Assembly: GCF_028416575.1 (NCBI RefSeq)
Contig: NZ_JAMQKB010000008.1
Coordinates: 62,001-126,000, forward strand
DNA from: Terrihalobacillus insolitus
GTDB lineage: Bacteria; Bacillota; Bacilli; Bacillales; Amphibacillaceae
Direction: 5' to 3'
DNA length: 64,000 nt
Both the position numbers and the translations under genes were made by a program. Positions 28,540 through 37,706 of this stretch are shown in pieces (position 1 is the first letter of the stretch; every line of letters begins with the position of its first letter). The notes under the pieces are model-generated. The model was not told the DNA's origin and did not search any database. It saw nothing but the letters and a program-made list of their open reading frames with translations.

Positions 28540-29679
28540 CTATTCTTTATATTTGTCTAGTTTGTTACCAATTACATCACCTAATTGGAAACCAGTGTGA
28601 TCTTCTTCTTTTTCATATTTTTTATATTCAGCTTCATGTCGTTCCCGTTCTAACTCTTTAATGCTTAAGGACATTCGTTTATCCTGTTCACTCACATCAA
28701 GTACTTTGACCTTCACATTTTGACCAACTTCTAAAACCTCTTGTGGTGTACCGATATGTTCTGTGGATATTTGGGAAATATGAACAAGACCTTCTACACC
28801 AGGGAACACTTCTACGAATGCACCGAAATTCACCAATCTTTTGACCTTACCATCTAATACATCTCCTATGGAAACGCGAGACTCTATGTTATCCCATGGA
28901 CCAGGCAATGTTTCTTTAAGCGAAAGGGAAATTCTTTCATTATCCTGATCAACGGATAGTACCTTCACTTTGATCGTTTGTCCTTCTGCCACTACGTCAG
29001 ATGCTTTTTCAACGTGTTCATGTGACAGCTGGGAAATATGAACTAATCCATCGATACCTCCAACATCCACAAATACACCAAAGTTGGCAATTCGCTGCAC
29101 TTTTCCTTCTAATATTTCCCCAGCTTGAAGGGTTTCAAGAACTTCTTGTTTTTTGGATGCTTCTGCTTCTTCTGTTACCAATCGGTGTGACAATATTACT
29201 CGGTTTTGTTCGCTATCAAGCTCCACCACTTTTAATGTGAGCTGTTTGTTTTTATACGCTTCAAAATCCTCTACATAATATGTTTCCACTAAAGAAGCGG
29301 GAATAAATCCACGAAGGCCAACATCAACAACAAGGCCACCTTTTACTACTTCTTTGACCTCAGCCTCAAAAACTTCACCACTTTGATATTTCTTTTCTAA
29401 ATCTTCCCATGCCAAATCAGCTTCAACCGCTCGTTTGGAAAGTATAACTTCTTCATCTTCCAATTTTTTTACTTTTAAAGTGAGTTCATCGCCCTCTTTT
29501 ACAGCATCAGACGTCTTTTCTACGTGTAAACTGGATAATTCACTAATCGGAATGATCCCTTCTACTTTATATCCAATATCAGCAAGAGCCTGTTTTTCCT
29601 CTACCTTAACTACTTTTCCTGTAACTATGTCACCCACTGCTAGTTCTTTTTCCGAAACATCATGATTTAATTCATCCAT
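28540..29679 (-). CDS. ypfD: S1-domain RNA-binding protein (30S ribosomal protein S1 homolog)
   Basis: A 379-residue protein with four S1 RNA-binding domains: beginnings near residues 14, 97, 185 and 269, e.g. GKVQRIANFGVFVDVGGIDGLVHISQLS and GKVKRLVNFGAFVEVFPGVEGLVHISQIS. It corresponds to B. subtilis YpfD, which is shorter than the six-domain E. coli RpsA. Acidic N-terminus. ATG start with AGGAGG 12 bases upstream, a rather long spacing. Confidence 0.95.
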   Translation of the reverse strand: MDELNHDVSEKELAVGDIVTGKVVKVEEKQALADIGYKVEGIIPISELSSLHVEKTSDAVKEGDELTLKVKKLEDEEVILSKRAVEADLAWEDLEKKYQSGEVFEAEVKEVVKGGLVVDVGLRGFIPASLVETYYVEDFEAYKNKQLTLKVVELDSEQNRVILSHRLVTEEAEASKKQEVLETLQAGEILEGKVQRIANFGVFVDVGGIDGLVHISQLSHEHVEKASDVVAEGQTIKVKVLSVDQDNERISLSLKETLPGPWDNIESRVSIGDVLDGKVKRLVNFGAFVEVFPGVEGLVHISQISTEHIGTPQEVLEVGQNVKVKVLDVSEQDKRMSLSIKELERERHEAEYKKYEKEEDHTGFQLGDVIGNKLDKYKE

Positions 29680-29783
29680 TATTACCTGAGACCTCCTTCA
29701 GATTCCGACACACGCCATAAAATAACATGTTCTTTTATCTAACTTCTAATATTTATACGTATTTGTCAAGCCATTGGAAACGA

Positions 29784-30368
29784 TTAACGGTGATTTTCAA
29801 CTAGTTTTTTAATTTCCTCCATGATTGTATCCGTCACTTCTTTAGCAGAGCTTTTGTTTGCACGGAATTCATCCATATCGATCGGCTTACCGTACACTAC
29901 CTTCAGCTGACGAAAAACTTGATAAGGTCCTATAATGGCACATGGCACGATTTGTGCATTTGACCGGACAGCAAAAAAACCAGCACCTGCTAATCCTTCT
30001 TTAACCTCGCCAGTTTTGCTTCTTGTCCCCTCTGGAAATAATCCGAGGACATTGGATTCACTGAGTACCTCCAATCCCTTTCTTAAGGCATTCCTATCTT
30101 TCATCCCTCTTTTAATTGGAAAAGCATTAATTCGTACCATTAATGCGCGTAAGATTGGTTTTGAAAATAGTTCCTCTTTAGCCATGAAATATATATCTCT
30201 GGGACAAGTCATACCGACAACAGGTGGATCTAAATTCGAAATATGGTTCGAACAAATAATAACTGGCCCTTCTTTCGGTATGTTTTCTTTTCCCAACACT
30301 TTCACTCGATAAACTGGAAATAATGCAATGCTTACAACTCGTTTACCAAACTTATATAAATTCATCCT
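29784..30368 (-). CDS. plsC: 1-acyl-sn-glycerol-3-phosphate acyltransferase
   Basis: A 194-residue membrane-associated acyltransferase forming phosphatidic acid. Catalytic NHISNLD (the HX4D motif) is near residue 37; FPEGTRSKTG near residue 112 binds the phosphate. ATG 30368 has AGGGG 7 bases upstream; an ATG 15 bases earlier overlaps cmk. In B. subtilis this gene is also beside cmk and ypfD. Confidence 0.94.
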   Translation of the reverse strand, partial: RMNLYKFGKRVVSIALFPVYRVKVLGKENIPKEGPVIICSNHISNLDPPVVGMTCPRDIYFMAKEELFSKPILRALMVRINAFPIKRGMKDRNALRKGLEVLSESNVLGLFPEGTRSKTGEVKEGLAGAGFFAVRSNAQIVPCAIIGPYQVFRQLKVVYGKPIDMDEFRANKSSAKEVTDTIMEEIKKLVENHR

Positions 30369-30379
30369 ATTTCCCCTCT

Positions 30380-31057
30380 TCATGACCTTACCTGTTCTAC
30401 AACATTTAAAATATGATGCACAACTTCATCAATCGTTAATGTTGTTGTATCAATTTCTACTGCATCTTTTGCTTTCACCAATGGGGAAGCTTCTCTCTCC
30501 GAATCTAATTGATCTCGTTGCTCGATTTCCATTTTTAATTTCTCTAAATTTGATGCAATTCCATTCGCTTCATTTTCTTTTTGGCGACGCTCAGCTCTCT
30601 TTAAGGCGGATGCGACTAAAAATATTTTTACTTCTGCATCAGGAATGACATGGGTACCAATGTCTCTTCCATCCATTACAACGCCGCGTTTAACTGCAAG
30701 TGCTTTCTGTCTGTGGACCATTTCTGCTCTCACCAAAGGGTGTTGAGCAACAATCGACACGTGATTTGTCACCTCTTGTGAACGAATCATTTGTGTCACA
30801 TCTTGATCATTAACAAAGATATTTTGACCTTTCTCACCTTGTATAAGCTTAATGGTAATTGTGAAAAGTAAGTCGATAATTTGTTTTTCGCTGGTTAAAT
30901 CCAACTTTTCTTTTATAGCGTAATACGTAAGTGCCCGATACATTGCACCAGTATCAATATAAATATAAGACAAATGTTCTGCTACTTTTTTTGCAACCGT
31001 GCTTTTCCCAGCTGCTGCAGGTCCATCAATAGCAATGGCAATTTTCTCTGAACCCAT
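30380..31057 (-). CDS. cmk: Cytidylate kinase
   Basis: A 225-residue kinase phosphorylating CMP and dCMP. P-loop GPAAAGKST at residues 13-21; [13 protein letters not shown] near residue 105; lid-region [12 protein letters not shown] near residue 185. ATG 31057 has AGAGG 14 bases upstream, a weak spacing, but no better start exists. Overlap with the plsC leader suggests one operon. Confidence 0.96.
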   Translation of the reverse strand: MGSEKIAIAIDGPAAAGKSTVAKKVAEHLSYIYIDTGAMYRALTYYAIKEKLDLTSEKQIIDLLFTITIKLIQGEKGQNIFVNDQDVTQMIRSQEVTNHVSIVAQHPLVRAEMVHRQKALAVKRGVVMDGRDIGTHVIPDAEVKIFLVASALKRAERRQKENEANGIASNLEKLKMEIEQRDQLDSEREASPLVKAKDAVEIDTTTLTIDEVVHHILNVVEQVRS

Positions 31058-31130
31058 ATGTACTGTTCATTCCTCTCTATTAAACCGTTTATCCTAGTAA
31101 AATTATGATGTATGGAACGAGGCCTCTTTA

Positions 31131-31331
31131 CTAAAATGATAACACATTGTTCAAAATAAGGTCTATCGTTTTTCTAATCTCGCTATTACCAATCTGATTC
31201 ACTCCTAGGTATTCAAACACAGGGTTCCATTGCATTTCAAAGTCGGTATGATTTATTAGAACCTGTGTTACAATTAATAAAATAAAATGCGACAGCACCA
31301 ATGTTATAATCCATTTTTCCATTCGTTTCAT
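31131..31331 (-). CDS. ypfB: DUF5359 small membrane protein (YpfB-like)
   Basis: A 66-residue protein with a single N-terminal hydrophobic helix (WIITLVLSHFILLIVTQVLI) and a polar tail. It resembles YpfB by position and size. Function unknown. ATG 31331 is preceded by AAAGGG. The upstream in-frame codons overlap a MITE-end relic (TTTTTGAACAGC at 31345-31356), so they are not coding. Confidence 0.72.
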   Translation of the reverse strand: MKRMEKWIITLVLSHFILLIVTQVLINHTDFEMQWNPVFEYLGVNQIGNSEIRKTIDLILNNVLSF

Positions 31332-31489
31332 GAATACCATCCCTTTTTGAACAGCCTCTTTTAACAAGAAAGCATAAAATCCTTTCTTATAAAGGCCATT
31401 AGATCATCCCAGTGGGACTACGGCTCTGCACTCGCCGAGTTATCATTTACTATTTTAACCAGTGGTGGTATTCATTTATTCATGTTCGA

Positions 31490-32149
31490 TTAGAATCTTC
31501 TTCTTTGGATTAGCTGTTTTTCAAAGCAGTACCTTATAATGGATTGCCGATCTTTATCTTGAATGGCAGTAAAATGAATCGATGCAGTACTCGGGTAATC
31601 TTGATTCCCCTCTATGACACGTATGACCTCACTAGTTGCATAAATGTACTCGTATTGTCCGCTTTGCATCGGTAAAACCAACCATAAATCTAACTCCATG
31701 GAAGGCCTTAGAGCAGAATGTGTAGGTAATAGAATGGAAGCTCCACCACCACTTATATCTTGTGTTACAGTCGTAAAAGGCTGTACAACACCCTCCATTT
31801 CATGAACAGATACATCGATTGCACTTTCTATGCGAACATACTGCCTTCTTTGAATTCGTAGTAATTGGTCATCCCCTGGATAACTAAGAATTAAGGTCGG
31901 TATTTTTATGTTTTGTTTTCCTTTAATTTCTGTGGAAAAGCAATAAACCGATTGATCAGAGCCAACAAAGCTTGCCTCAAACTCTGTTCCTTTAAAAAAA
32001 ATATTTGTTTTACCTGTCTTAACATTGATCGGATAGTCGATAAAAATAAAATTTTTTGCTTGCTCCACCATTTTACAACGAAATTTCTCGCTTTCATCGT
32101 TTTCTGTATTCTTTAGTTCCAAGGTAAGTGAGGTTCCGATTTTAATCAT
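31490..32149 (-). CDS. ypfA: PilZ c-di-GMP receptor (YpfA/MotI)
   Basis: A 219-residue protein with an N-terminal YcgR-like domain and a C-terminal PilZ domain. The c-di-GMP binding residues are present: RRQYVR near residue 100 and DISGGGAS near residue 133. In B. subtilis the homologue (DgrA/MotI) acts as a flagellar clutch on the stator when c-di-GMP is high. ATG start with AGGAG 7 bases upstream. Confidence 0.92.
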   Translation of the reverse strand: MIKIGTSLTLELKNTENDESEKFRCKMVEQAKNFIFIDYPINVKTGKTNIFFKGTEFEASFVGSDQSVYCFSTEIKGKQNIKIPTLILSYPGDDQLLRIQRRQYVRIESAIDVSVHEMEGVVQPFTTVTQDISGGGASILLPTHSALRPSMELDLWLVLPMQSGQYEYIYATSEVIRVIEGNQDYPSTASIHFTAIQDKDRQSIIRYCFEKQLIQRRRF

Positions 32150-32201
32150 GCGGATACTCCTTCTTTCATTCCATTTTCTAATATAATTATCTCAAAAAAA
32201 A

Positions 32202-32237
32202 TGAAAAAGGGAAAGGTGAAAACCTTTCCCTTTTTCA
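32202..32237 (-). terminator. Terminator of sleB-ypeB
   Basis: A 15-bp perfect stem (TGAAAAAGGGAAAGG / CCTTTCCCTTTTTCA), 6-base loop, followed by ATTTTTTTGAG on the minus strand. Confidence 0.94.
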
Positions 32238-32243
32238 CGACCT

Positions 32244-33587
32244 CTATAAGGAGGGGTCAAATTTCTCTTCTTTGGTTGATAACTTTTCAACACTTTCTTC
32301 TACACCAGTTTGTGCATTAATAAAAATGCGATATGTTTCATTGTTAAGTGTACCTAAGAAAGAATGGGTGAGGACTTCCTCCCCGACGTCATTTTCGATA
32401 ATTGCCAATTGATTCGTTTGGATATCTACATTTTGGTTTACCTTGTCCCGTGCTTCTTCTGCTGTGATTTTTGGTTTTTTAATTTCTCTTTCGGTATGAT
32501 TTTGGTAGTAATCTTTAGCTGACAAACCTAATATCTCACCATTGTCAAGAGCCACTTTAATCTGGATAGAATCTGGGTAAATCAGCACCCCGTCTTGTTT
32601 ATAAATGAATGAGAATACCCCTAGATTGTCATACTGATTACTTTGAAATGCTTCCATGTCGTCAAAATCGTACTTTTTTAAATACGCTTCTGCTTTTTCT
32701 AGCCCTTCGTTTAAACTAAGCTTTTGTTCTCCAATCTCACGATCAATCATTAAATTAATCGGGTTGCCGCCTTTTTGAGTTAAATCTACATAACCATTTT
32801 TTCCATCAGACCGATAGGATGCACTATAAATTGGTAAATCGGAGCCCTTCCCGGTTTCCGTTATGTTTAAATTTATATTGTCTTTTATATTAAACAACTT
32901 TCTTGCCCGATCTTCACCTTGCTCCTTAGAAAGTTTTTCTCCTTTTACAAATCGATAAGGCTTATTTTCTCGAGAAGTCCCTGTTAGACTAGGCCCGAAA
33001 TTACCTTCATCAAATCCTGATACCGTTTTTTCAACTGTTTTAAAACCATCAACAATCGTATTGTCTGCTTGTTTGTCATTTGATGCAAGTGCTACTTGGA
33101 CATCCATCCAGCGTAAATTATCCTTTAGAACTAAGTTTTGCACCTTTCTTAATTCTTTTGTAATTTGGCCAGATTGGTCATACAGTGAGCTTAAGTATTT
33201 CACCTCTTCGTCTGTTAATGGTTCTTTATCTAAATCCCTTACAGCGGTTCGGTAAGTAAAATCACCAATTTTGGACAGAAATTCTTCTGTCTTGTTAAAT
33301 GGCAATAAAGCAAGTGGTAACTGACTAACATCTGCTTGTGCTTCTGAAGTCAATCTCCATACTTCAGCCATTTGGGGCGAAATTTGTTCCCTTGAATCCA
33401 TTGCAAGGGTCGTTCCTATTTTGTCTTGTAGCAAGTCCATATGATAGGAAAGATCGTGGAACGAACGCTGATAATTGTTTTCCGCTTGGATTAATATAGC
33501 ATTTTTTTCACGATGCTCCTGGTACCCCCACACAGCAGTTGCTGTCACACTTACCGCAAGCACTGTAATAGCTATCCATCTAATCAT
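32244..33587 (-). CDS. ypeB: Germination protein YpeB
   Basis: A 447-residue inner-spore-membrane protein: an N-terminal hydrophobic anchor (WIAITVLAVSVTATAVWGY), a long helical region, and C-terminal PepSY-type repeats (GLSAKDYYQNHTEREIKKPKITAEEARDKV). YpeB is mutually required with SleB for SleB stability and location in the spore. It lies 14 bases downstream of sleB, with GAGGTG at its start. Confidence 0.95.
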   Translation of the reverse strand: MIRWIAITVLAVSVTATAVWGYQEHREKNAILIQAENNYQRSFHDLSYHMDLLQDKIGTTLAMDSREQISPQMAEVWRLTSEAQADVSQLPLALLPFNKTEEFLSKIGDFTYRTAVRDLDKEPLTDEEVKYLSSLYDQSGQITKELRKVQNLVLKDNLRWMDVQVALASNDKQADNTIVDGFKTVEKTVSGFDEGNFGPSLTGTSRENKPYRFVKGEKLSKEQGEDRARKLFNIKDNINLNITETGKGSDLPIYSASYRSDGKNGYVDLTQKGGNPINLMIDREIGEQKLSLNEGLEKAEAYLKKYDFDDMEAFQSNQYDNLGVFSFIYKQDGVLIYPDSIQIKVALDNGEILGLSAKDYYQNHTEREIKKPKITAEEARDKVNQNVDIQTNQLAIIENDVGEEVLTHSFLGTLNNETYRIFINAQTGVEESVEKLSTKEEKFDPSL

Positions 33588-33601
33588 TATCTACACCTCT
33601 T

Positions 33602-34489
33602 TTACTTGGCAAAAATATGTTGTCCGATTTTCTTAACCTGTGGTCTTGACCATATCCAACCTGAAGTAGCAGTATTTGGATTGAAATAGTATATGGAACC
33701 GAGCGTTGGATCCCAACCGTTTATTGCGTCCAAAACAGCACGTCTTGACGTTTTATTTGGTGTTAACCATATTTGACCGTCCGCAACGGCTGTAAAAGCA
33801 CGTGGTTCAAAAATCACTCCAGAAACTGTGTTTGGGAATGTAGGGCTTTCCACACGATTTAAAATTACAGAGGCAACTGCAACTTGTCCAACATATGGCT
33901 CTCCTCTTGCTTCACCATATACGGCATTAGCCATTAATTGAATCTCATTTTGCGAGAAACCTTTTGGAACATTAACAGCTGTTGGTTCGGCTGCAGTCTC
34001 ATTTCCAGCCTGATTTCCTTGATTTTGGCTTTGGTTCCCTTTTTTCTTTGCCTGATTCCCTTGATTTTGGGCCTTATTTCCTTGATTCGTGTTTCCTTTC
34101 CCATTGTTTTTTGGAGCTCCACCATACGTATTAAAATCATTCCCTTTACGAATCTGCTCCATTACGTAGTTACGATCGTATTCACTTGCATCTGCCAACT
34201 TTTGTTTTGCTTCAGGCCCTGCGATCCCGTCGATCTCAAGCCCAAATTCATATTGAAAATTTCGAAGTGCCCAATAGGTTCCCCATCCAAATACACCATC
34301 GATTTTCCCGTTATAAAATCCTAAGTATTGAAGTCTAGACTGTAATTCGATCACATCCGTTCCAGTAGCACCTTGTTGAATTACTTGTGGACTAAATGCC
34401 TCTACTGAATTCTGATTATTTGTAGCAGTTACTCCTAATATCACTGTTAAAGTGATAACTAAAAAGAATGATACTTTCTTTCCATACAT
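33602..34489 (-). CDS. sleB: Spore cortex-lytic enzyme SleB
   Basis: A 295-residue lytic transglycosylase that degrades spore cortex peptidoglycan during germination. It has a signal peptide (first ~30 residues), a peptidoglycan-binding domain (residues 37-100; LQSRLQYLGFYNGKIDGVFGWGT), a low-complexity linker (127-170) of NQGN-type repeats, and the catalytic hydrolase-2 domain from about 180 (MANAVYGEARGEPYVGQVAVASVILNRV, with the catalytic Glu). Upstream of its partner ypeB. Confidence 0.96.
   Translation of the reverse strand: MYGKKVSFFLVITLTVILGVTATNNQNSVEAFSPQVIQQGATGTDVIELQSRLQYLGFYNGKIDGVFGWGTYWALRNFQYEFGLEIDGIAGPEAKQKLADASEYDRNYVMEQIRKGNDFNTYGGAPKNNGKGNTNQGNKAQNQGNQAKKKGNQSQNQGNQAGNETAAEPTAVNVPKGFSQNEIQLMANAVYGEARGEPYVGQVAVASVILNRVESPTFPNTVSGVIFEPRAFTAVADGQIWLTPNKTSRRAVLDAINGWDPTLGSIYYFNPNTATSGWIWSRPQVKKIGQHIFAK
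33980..34111 (-). repeat. Low-complexity Asn/Gln/Gly/Lys linker within sleB
   Basis: Residues 127-170 of SleB are imperfect repeats of GNQ(A/S)QNQGNQ, unusually long for the hinge between the binding and catalytic domains. The underlying DNA consists of related short repeats and could change length by slippage. Confidence 0.75.
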
Positions 34490-34606
34490 TCTCTTGTCCT
34501 CCCAACATCAAATAAGCCTTCATTGGTCTTTATTTTTTGAAACATCCTATTTTTTTATACACAACGTTTCAACACGATTTATTCGGAGTTCAGAATTAAG
34601 AAACAA

Positions 34607-34639
34607 AAAACCCTAGGGTAAAATTCTATCTAGGGTTTT
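34607..34639 (-). terminator. Terminator of prsW
   Basis: AAAACCCTAG / CTAGGGTTTT stem with a 13-base loop, followed by TTTTG on the minus strand, 14 bases after the prsW stop. Confidence 0.85.
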
Positions 34640-34653
34640 CTGGTAACGTAATA

Positions 34654-35337
34654 TTAAATTTGTTCCTTATGTTGTCTAAGAGGAATCACTTCAGCTTTTA
34701 ATTGATTTGCTAATTTCACTTTTTTCATACCAAACATCCACATAGCTAGCATGAATGGTACAAGTAAATACATCCAACCAATTTTGATTGCTTCTAAGAT
34801 AAAATCATACAGTCCATGCAGTATTGCAGGGATAAGGAGAGCTAGAAAAAGAAAGGTGTTTCGATGGAAGCGTGAAAATTTAGCAACTCCGAGATAGTAG
34901 CCCATGATTACTCCAAACAGTGCATGTGAAGACACAGGGAAAATGGCACGTCCAACGGCAAATTCAACCCCGTAGGAAAACAAATACAGCAAGTTTTCTA
35001 CAGTTGCAAAGCCTAAACTTATTGACACGGCATAAATGATTCCATCATATGCTGTGTCAAACTCAGTATATTTAAAAGCGGTATACAAAAAAATGAACCA
35101 CTTGAAAAATTCTTCTAATAAACCGACAATAAGGAAAGATTGAATAAATGGATTTGTACCATAGCCTTCTGTTTCAAACGCATGTTGAATAAACATAATA
35201 GGGAATACAAGTAATGCACCATACAAAAAAGTGCGAAAAACCATTGATAACGGTTCTGGTTCAAATCGATCCTTCAAATAAAAAAATGTTAATAAAGCAA
35301 GTGCCGGTGCAATCCCAGCGGTCAGGATAGCGAACAT
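34654..35337 (-). CDS. prsW: PrsW-family intramembrane glutamic metalloprotease
   Basis: A 227-residue protein with about eight hydrophobic helices. The active-site motifs are EEFFKW near residue 77 and conserved histidines in SSHALFG and HGLYD. B. subtilis PrsW makes the site-1 cut in anti-sigma-W RsiW; here it may also act on other anti-sigma factors. ATG 35337 has GAGGG 8 bases upstream. Divergent from ansA with an 81-base shared promoter region. Confidence 0.9.
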   Translation of the reverse strand: MFAILTAGIAPALALLTFFYLKDRFEPEPLSMVFRTFLYGALLVFPIMFIQHAFETEGYGTNPFIQSFLIVGLLEEFFKWFIFLYTAFKYTEFDTAYDGIIYAVSISLGFATVENLLYLFSYGVEFAVGRAIFPVSSHALFGVIMGYYLGVAKFSRFHRNTFLFLALLIPAILHGLYDFILEAIKIGWMYLLVPFMLAMWMFGMKKVKLANQLKAEVIPLRQHKEQI

Positions 35338-35418
35338 GGTCGACACCCTCTTTCAATTAGAATGAATTCATCGTATCATGAAGTAAACGTAAAGAAAACA
35401 GTTAAGAAGGTGTTTCTA

Positions 35419-36390
35419 TTGAAGAGAATACTCATTATTCATACAGGCGGAACCATCTCCATGTTAGAAGATAAGGAAACAGGGGTTGTTTCCACAACAG
35501 CCACCCATCCCTTACAACGTATTGGTGGCATGATGGCAGGTATTGCCGATGTGGAAGAAGAATTGGTATTTCATTTGCCGTCCCCACACATTACACCTTC
35601 CCATATGTTGGAGCTTGGAAGAAAAGTTCACGAAAGAATGGCAACAGAACACTACGATGGAGTAGTGATCACACATGGAACAGACACATTGGAGGAAACC
35701 GCTTATTTTTTGGATCTATTTTTACAAACACGAAAGCCCCTTGTCGTCACAGGAGCCATGCGATCCAGTAATGAAATTGGATCAGACGGGCTATATAACC
35801 TGATTAGCTCTGTAAGGGTAGCAGCATCTGGAGAAGCCCAAGAAAAAGGTGTTCTTGTGGTGATGAATGATGAGATACACTCTGCCAGAAACGTTACGAA
35901 AACATCTACAAGTAATGTTGCAACATTTCAAAGTCCACAATATGGTCCTATCGGGATCGTTACAAAAGAGAAGGTCATATTTCATCAACAATTGATCGGG
36001 TACGAATCATATCCGATCCAAAAACTAAACAATAACGTAGCACTAATAAAAGCATATGCAGGGATGGATCCATCTCTCGTTCAAGCAATTCATCAATCTA
36101 ATATTAATGGACTTGTGCTAGAAGGACTTGGGCAAGGAAATGTACCCAAAGAAATCGTTGCTCCGTTAAAACAAATGATTCAAGCTGGTATTCCGATTGT
36201 ATTAGTGTCAAGGTGTTATCAAGGAATTGTTCAACCAACTTATGCATATGAAGGGGGTGGCAGAGATTTAAAAGAAATGGGTGTCATTTTTTCAAATGGA
36301 CTAACTGGACCGAAAGCAAGAATTAAACTATTAATTGTACTGGAAATGACAAATAACCTAGAGGAACTAAAACGTATATTTGAAATGTGA
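35419..36390 (+). CDS. ansA: L-asparaginase
   Basis: A 323-residue type I cytoplasmic asparaginase hydrolysing L-asparagine to aspartate and ammonia. Catalytic threonines are in HTGGTIS (residue 12) and HGTDTLEET (residues 86-94). The start is TTG 35419, with AAGGTG 6 bases upstream; the open codons from 35362 cross the divergent promoter region and have no site. It is on the plus strand, unlike its neighbours. Confidence 0.92.
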   Translation: MKRILIIHTGGTISMLEDKETGVVSTTATHPLQRIGGMMAGIADVEEELVFHLPSPHITPSHMLELGRKVHERMATEHYDGVVITHGTDTLEETAYFLDLFLQTRKPLVVTGAMRSSNEIGSDGLYNLISSVRVAASGEAQEKGVLVVMNDEIHSARNVTKTSTSNVATFQSPQYGPIGIVTKEKVIFHQQLIGYESYPIQKLNNNVALIKAYAGMDPSLVQAIHQSNINGLVLEGLGQGNVPKEIVAPLKQMIQAGIPIVLVSRCYQGIVQPTYAYEGGGRDLKEMGVIFSNGLTGPKARIKLLIVLEMTNNLEELKRIFEM

Positions 36391-36443
36391 GAGGTAATCT
36401 GAGGTTTTAGCAGCATGTATCAGGTAAAACCTCAGATTACCTC
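36391..36443. terminator. Long perfect hairpin between convergent ansA and bdr
   Basis: A 19-bp perfect stem, arms 36391-36409 and 36425-36443 (GAGGTAATCTGAGGTTTTA and its complement), with a 15-base loop, starting immediately after the ansA stop. There is no T-run on either strand, so it is not a classical intrinsic terminator. It may block read-through from both sides or protect 3' ends. Confidence 0.6.
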
Positions 36444-36451
36444 ATCATCCT

Positions 36452-37429
36452 CTACTCACTATTCCTACAAATGTGCCTGGCAATTTTCTCTCCATGAAAT
36501 CTGCCATTCTCTATAAAAATCTCATTATTATTGAAGCCAGAAGCGACAACTCCAGCTATATAAACCCCTGCTATATTCGTTTCCATTGTGTCTGACTGAA
36601 TAACAGGTTTACCCGTGTTTTCGTCGACTTCCACTCCAGTATTCAGCAATAGTTTAAGATCAGGGCGGTAGCCTGTCATTGCAAACACAAAATCATTCAC
36701 AATTTCTTTTTTTCTCCCATTTACCTCATACACTACTGTTTCCTTGTTTATGCTATGCACATTAGCATTAAAAACCATTTCCACTTTACCTTTTCGGATA
36801 AGTGAATCAAATTCAGGAAGAATCCAAGGCTTGATACTGCTAGAATATTCAGATCCTCTATATAAAACGGTCACATGAGCCCCCACTTTATGAAGCTCGA
36901 GTGTTGCATCAACAGCAGAATTTTTTCCGCCGATTACGACAACATTTTTATTAAAATATGGATGTGCTTCCTTAAAATAATGCATGACTTTGTCTAACTC
37001 TTCGCCCGTTACACCTATCGTATTTGGCAGGTCATAATAACCAGTAGCAACCACAACTTTGCGGGTTCGATACGTTTGATGGTTCGAACTTTGCATTGTA
37101 TGAATGACAAAGTAATCCTCTTCCACTAATTTTTCAATTTTTGTGACGCGTTCATACGTATTTATACGCAAGTTTTTTAAGCTAGCAACAGATCGATAGT
37201 ATGCCAATGCTTGGCTGCGAACTGGTTTTTGATTTTCCGTAATGAAAGGAACTTCGCCAATTTCGAGTTTGTCACTTGAACTAAAAAAGCTTTGGTGGGT
37301 TGGAAAACGATAGATCGTATTTACTACATTCTCTTTTTCTATGATTAATGGATGCTGTCCTTTTTTTTGAAGTTCGATCGCGACAGACATCCCACACGGT
37401 CCCCCACCTATTATAATTGTATCCTCCAC
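36452..37429 (-). CDS. bdr: Bacillithiol-disulfide reductase (YpdA/Bdr)
   Basis: A 325-residue FAD/NADPH oxidoreductase that reduces oxidised bacillithiol. FAD fold IIIGGGPCGMS with the characteristic single Cys after GGGP, NADPH-binding VVVIGGKNSAVDATLELH near residue 163, and the C-terminal GVYIAGVVASG. The start is GTG 37429 with GGAGG 6 bases upstream. Next to gudB as in B. subtilis ypdA. Confidence 0.9.
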   Translation of the reverse strand: MEDTIIIGGGPCGMSVAIELQKKGQHPLIIEKENVVNTIYRFPTHQSFFSSSDKLEIGEVPFITENQKPVRSQALAYYRSVASLKNLRINTYERVTKIEKLVEEDYFVIHTMQSSNHQTYRTRKVVVATGYYDLPNTIGVTGEELDKVMHYFKEAHPYFNKNVVVIGGKNSAVDATLELHKVGAHVTVLYRGSEYSSSIKPWILPEFDSLIRKGKVEMVFNANVHSINKETVVYEVNGRKKEIVNDFVFAMTGYRPDLKLLLNTGVEVDENTGKPVIQSDTMETNIAGVYIAGVVASGFNNNEIFIENGRFHGEKIARHICRNSE

Positions 37430-37494
37430 TTGCAACCTCCACACTCTCCTTCATTTTTAACCACAAAAAGGAAGAGGTAAAACTTCTCTTCAAA

Positions 37495-37644
37495 TGCGTG
37501 TTCAAAAAGTCGGCAAATTAGAAGCAAGCAGGTCGAGGCGGCGTAGTTTTGAGGAGCGCAGTGTAGACATAACCTACATGAGCACCGGAAAAACAAGCCA
37601 ACGAAGAGATGCGCAGCTTATCATATGGTGACTTTTTGAACAAC
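37495..37644 (-). repeat. MITE-like element, copy C (150 bp)
   Basis: Ends TGCGTGTTCAAAAAGTC and GACTTTTTGAACAAC. Exact 9-bp direct duplication CTCTTCAAA at 37486-37494 and 37645-37653. The interior shares the subterminal GGCAAATTAGAAGCAAGC with the other copies and has a middle inverted pair around GTAG/CTAC. Confidence 0.88.
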
Positions 37645-37706
37645 CTCTTCAAAGAAATTTTACCACCTTTTTGACCTACTAAAATTGTCGTAATAACATG
37701 TATAGA

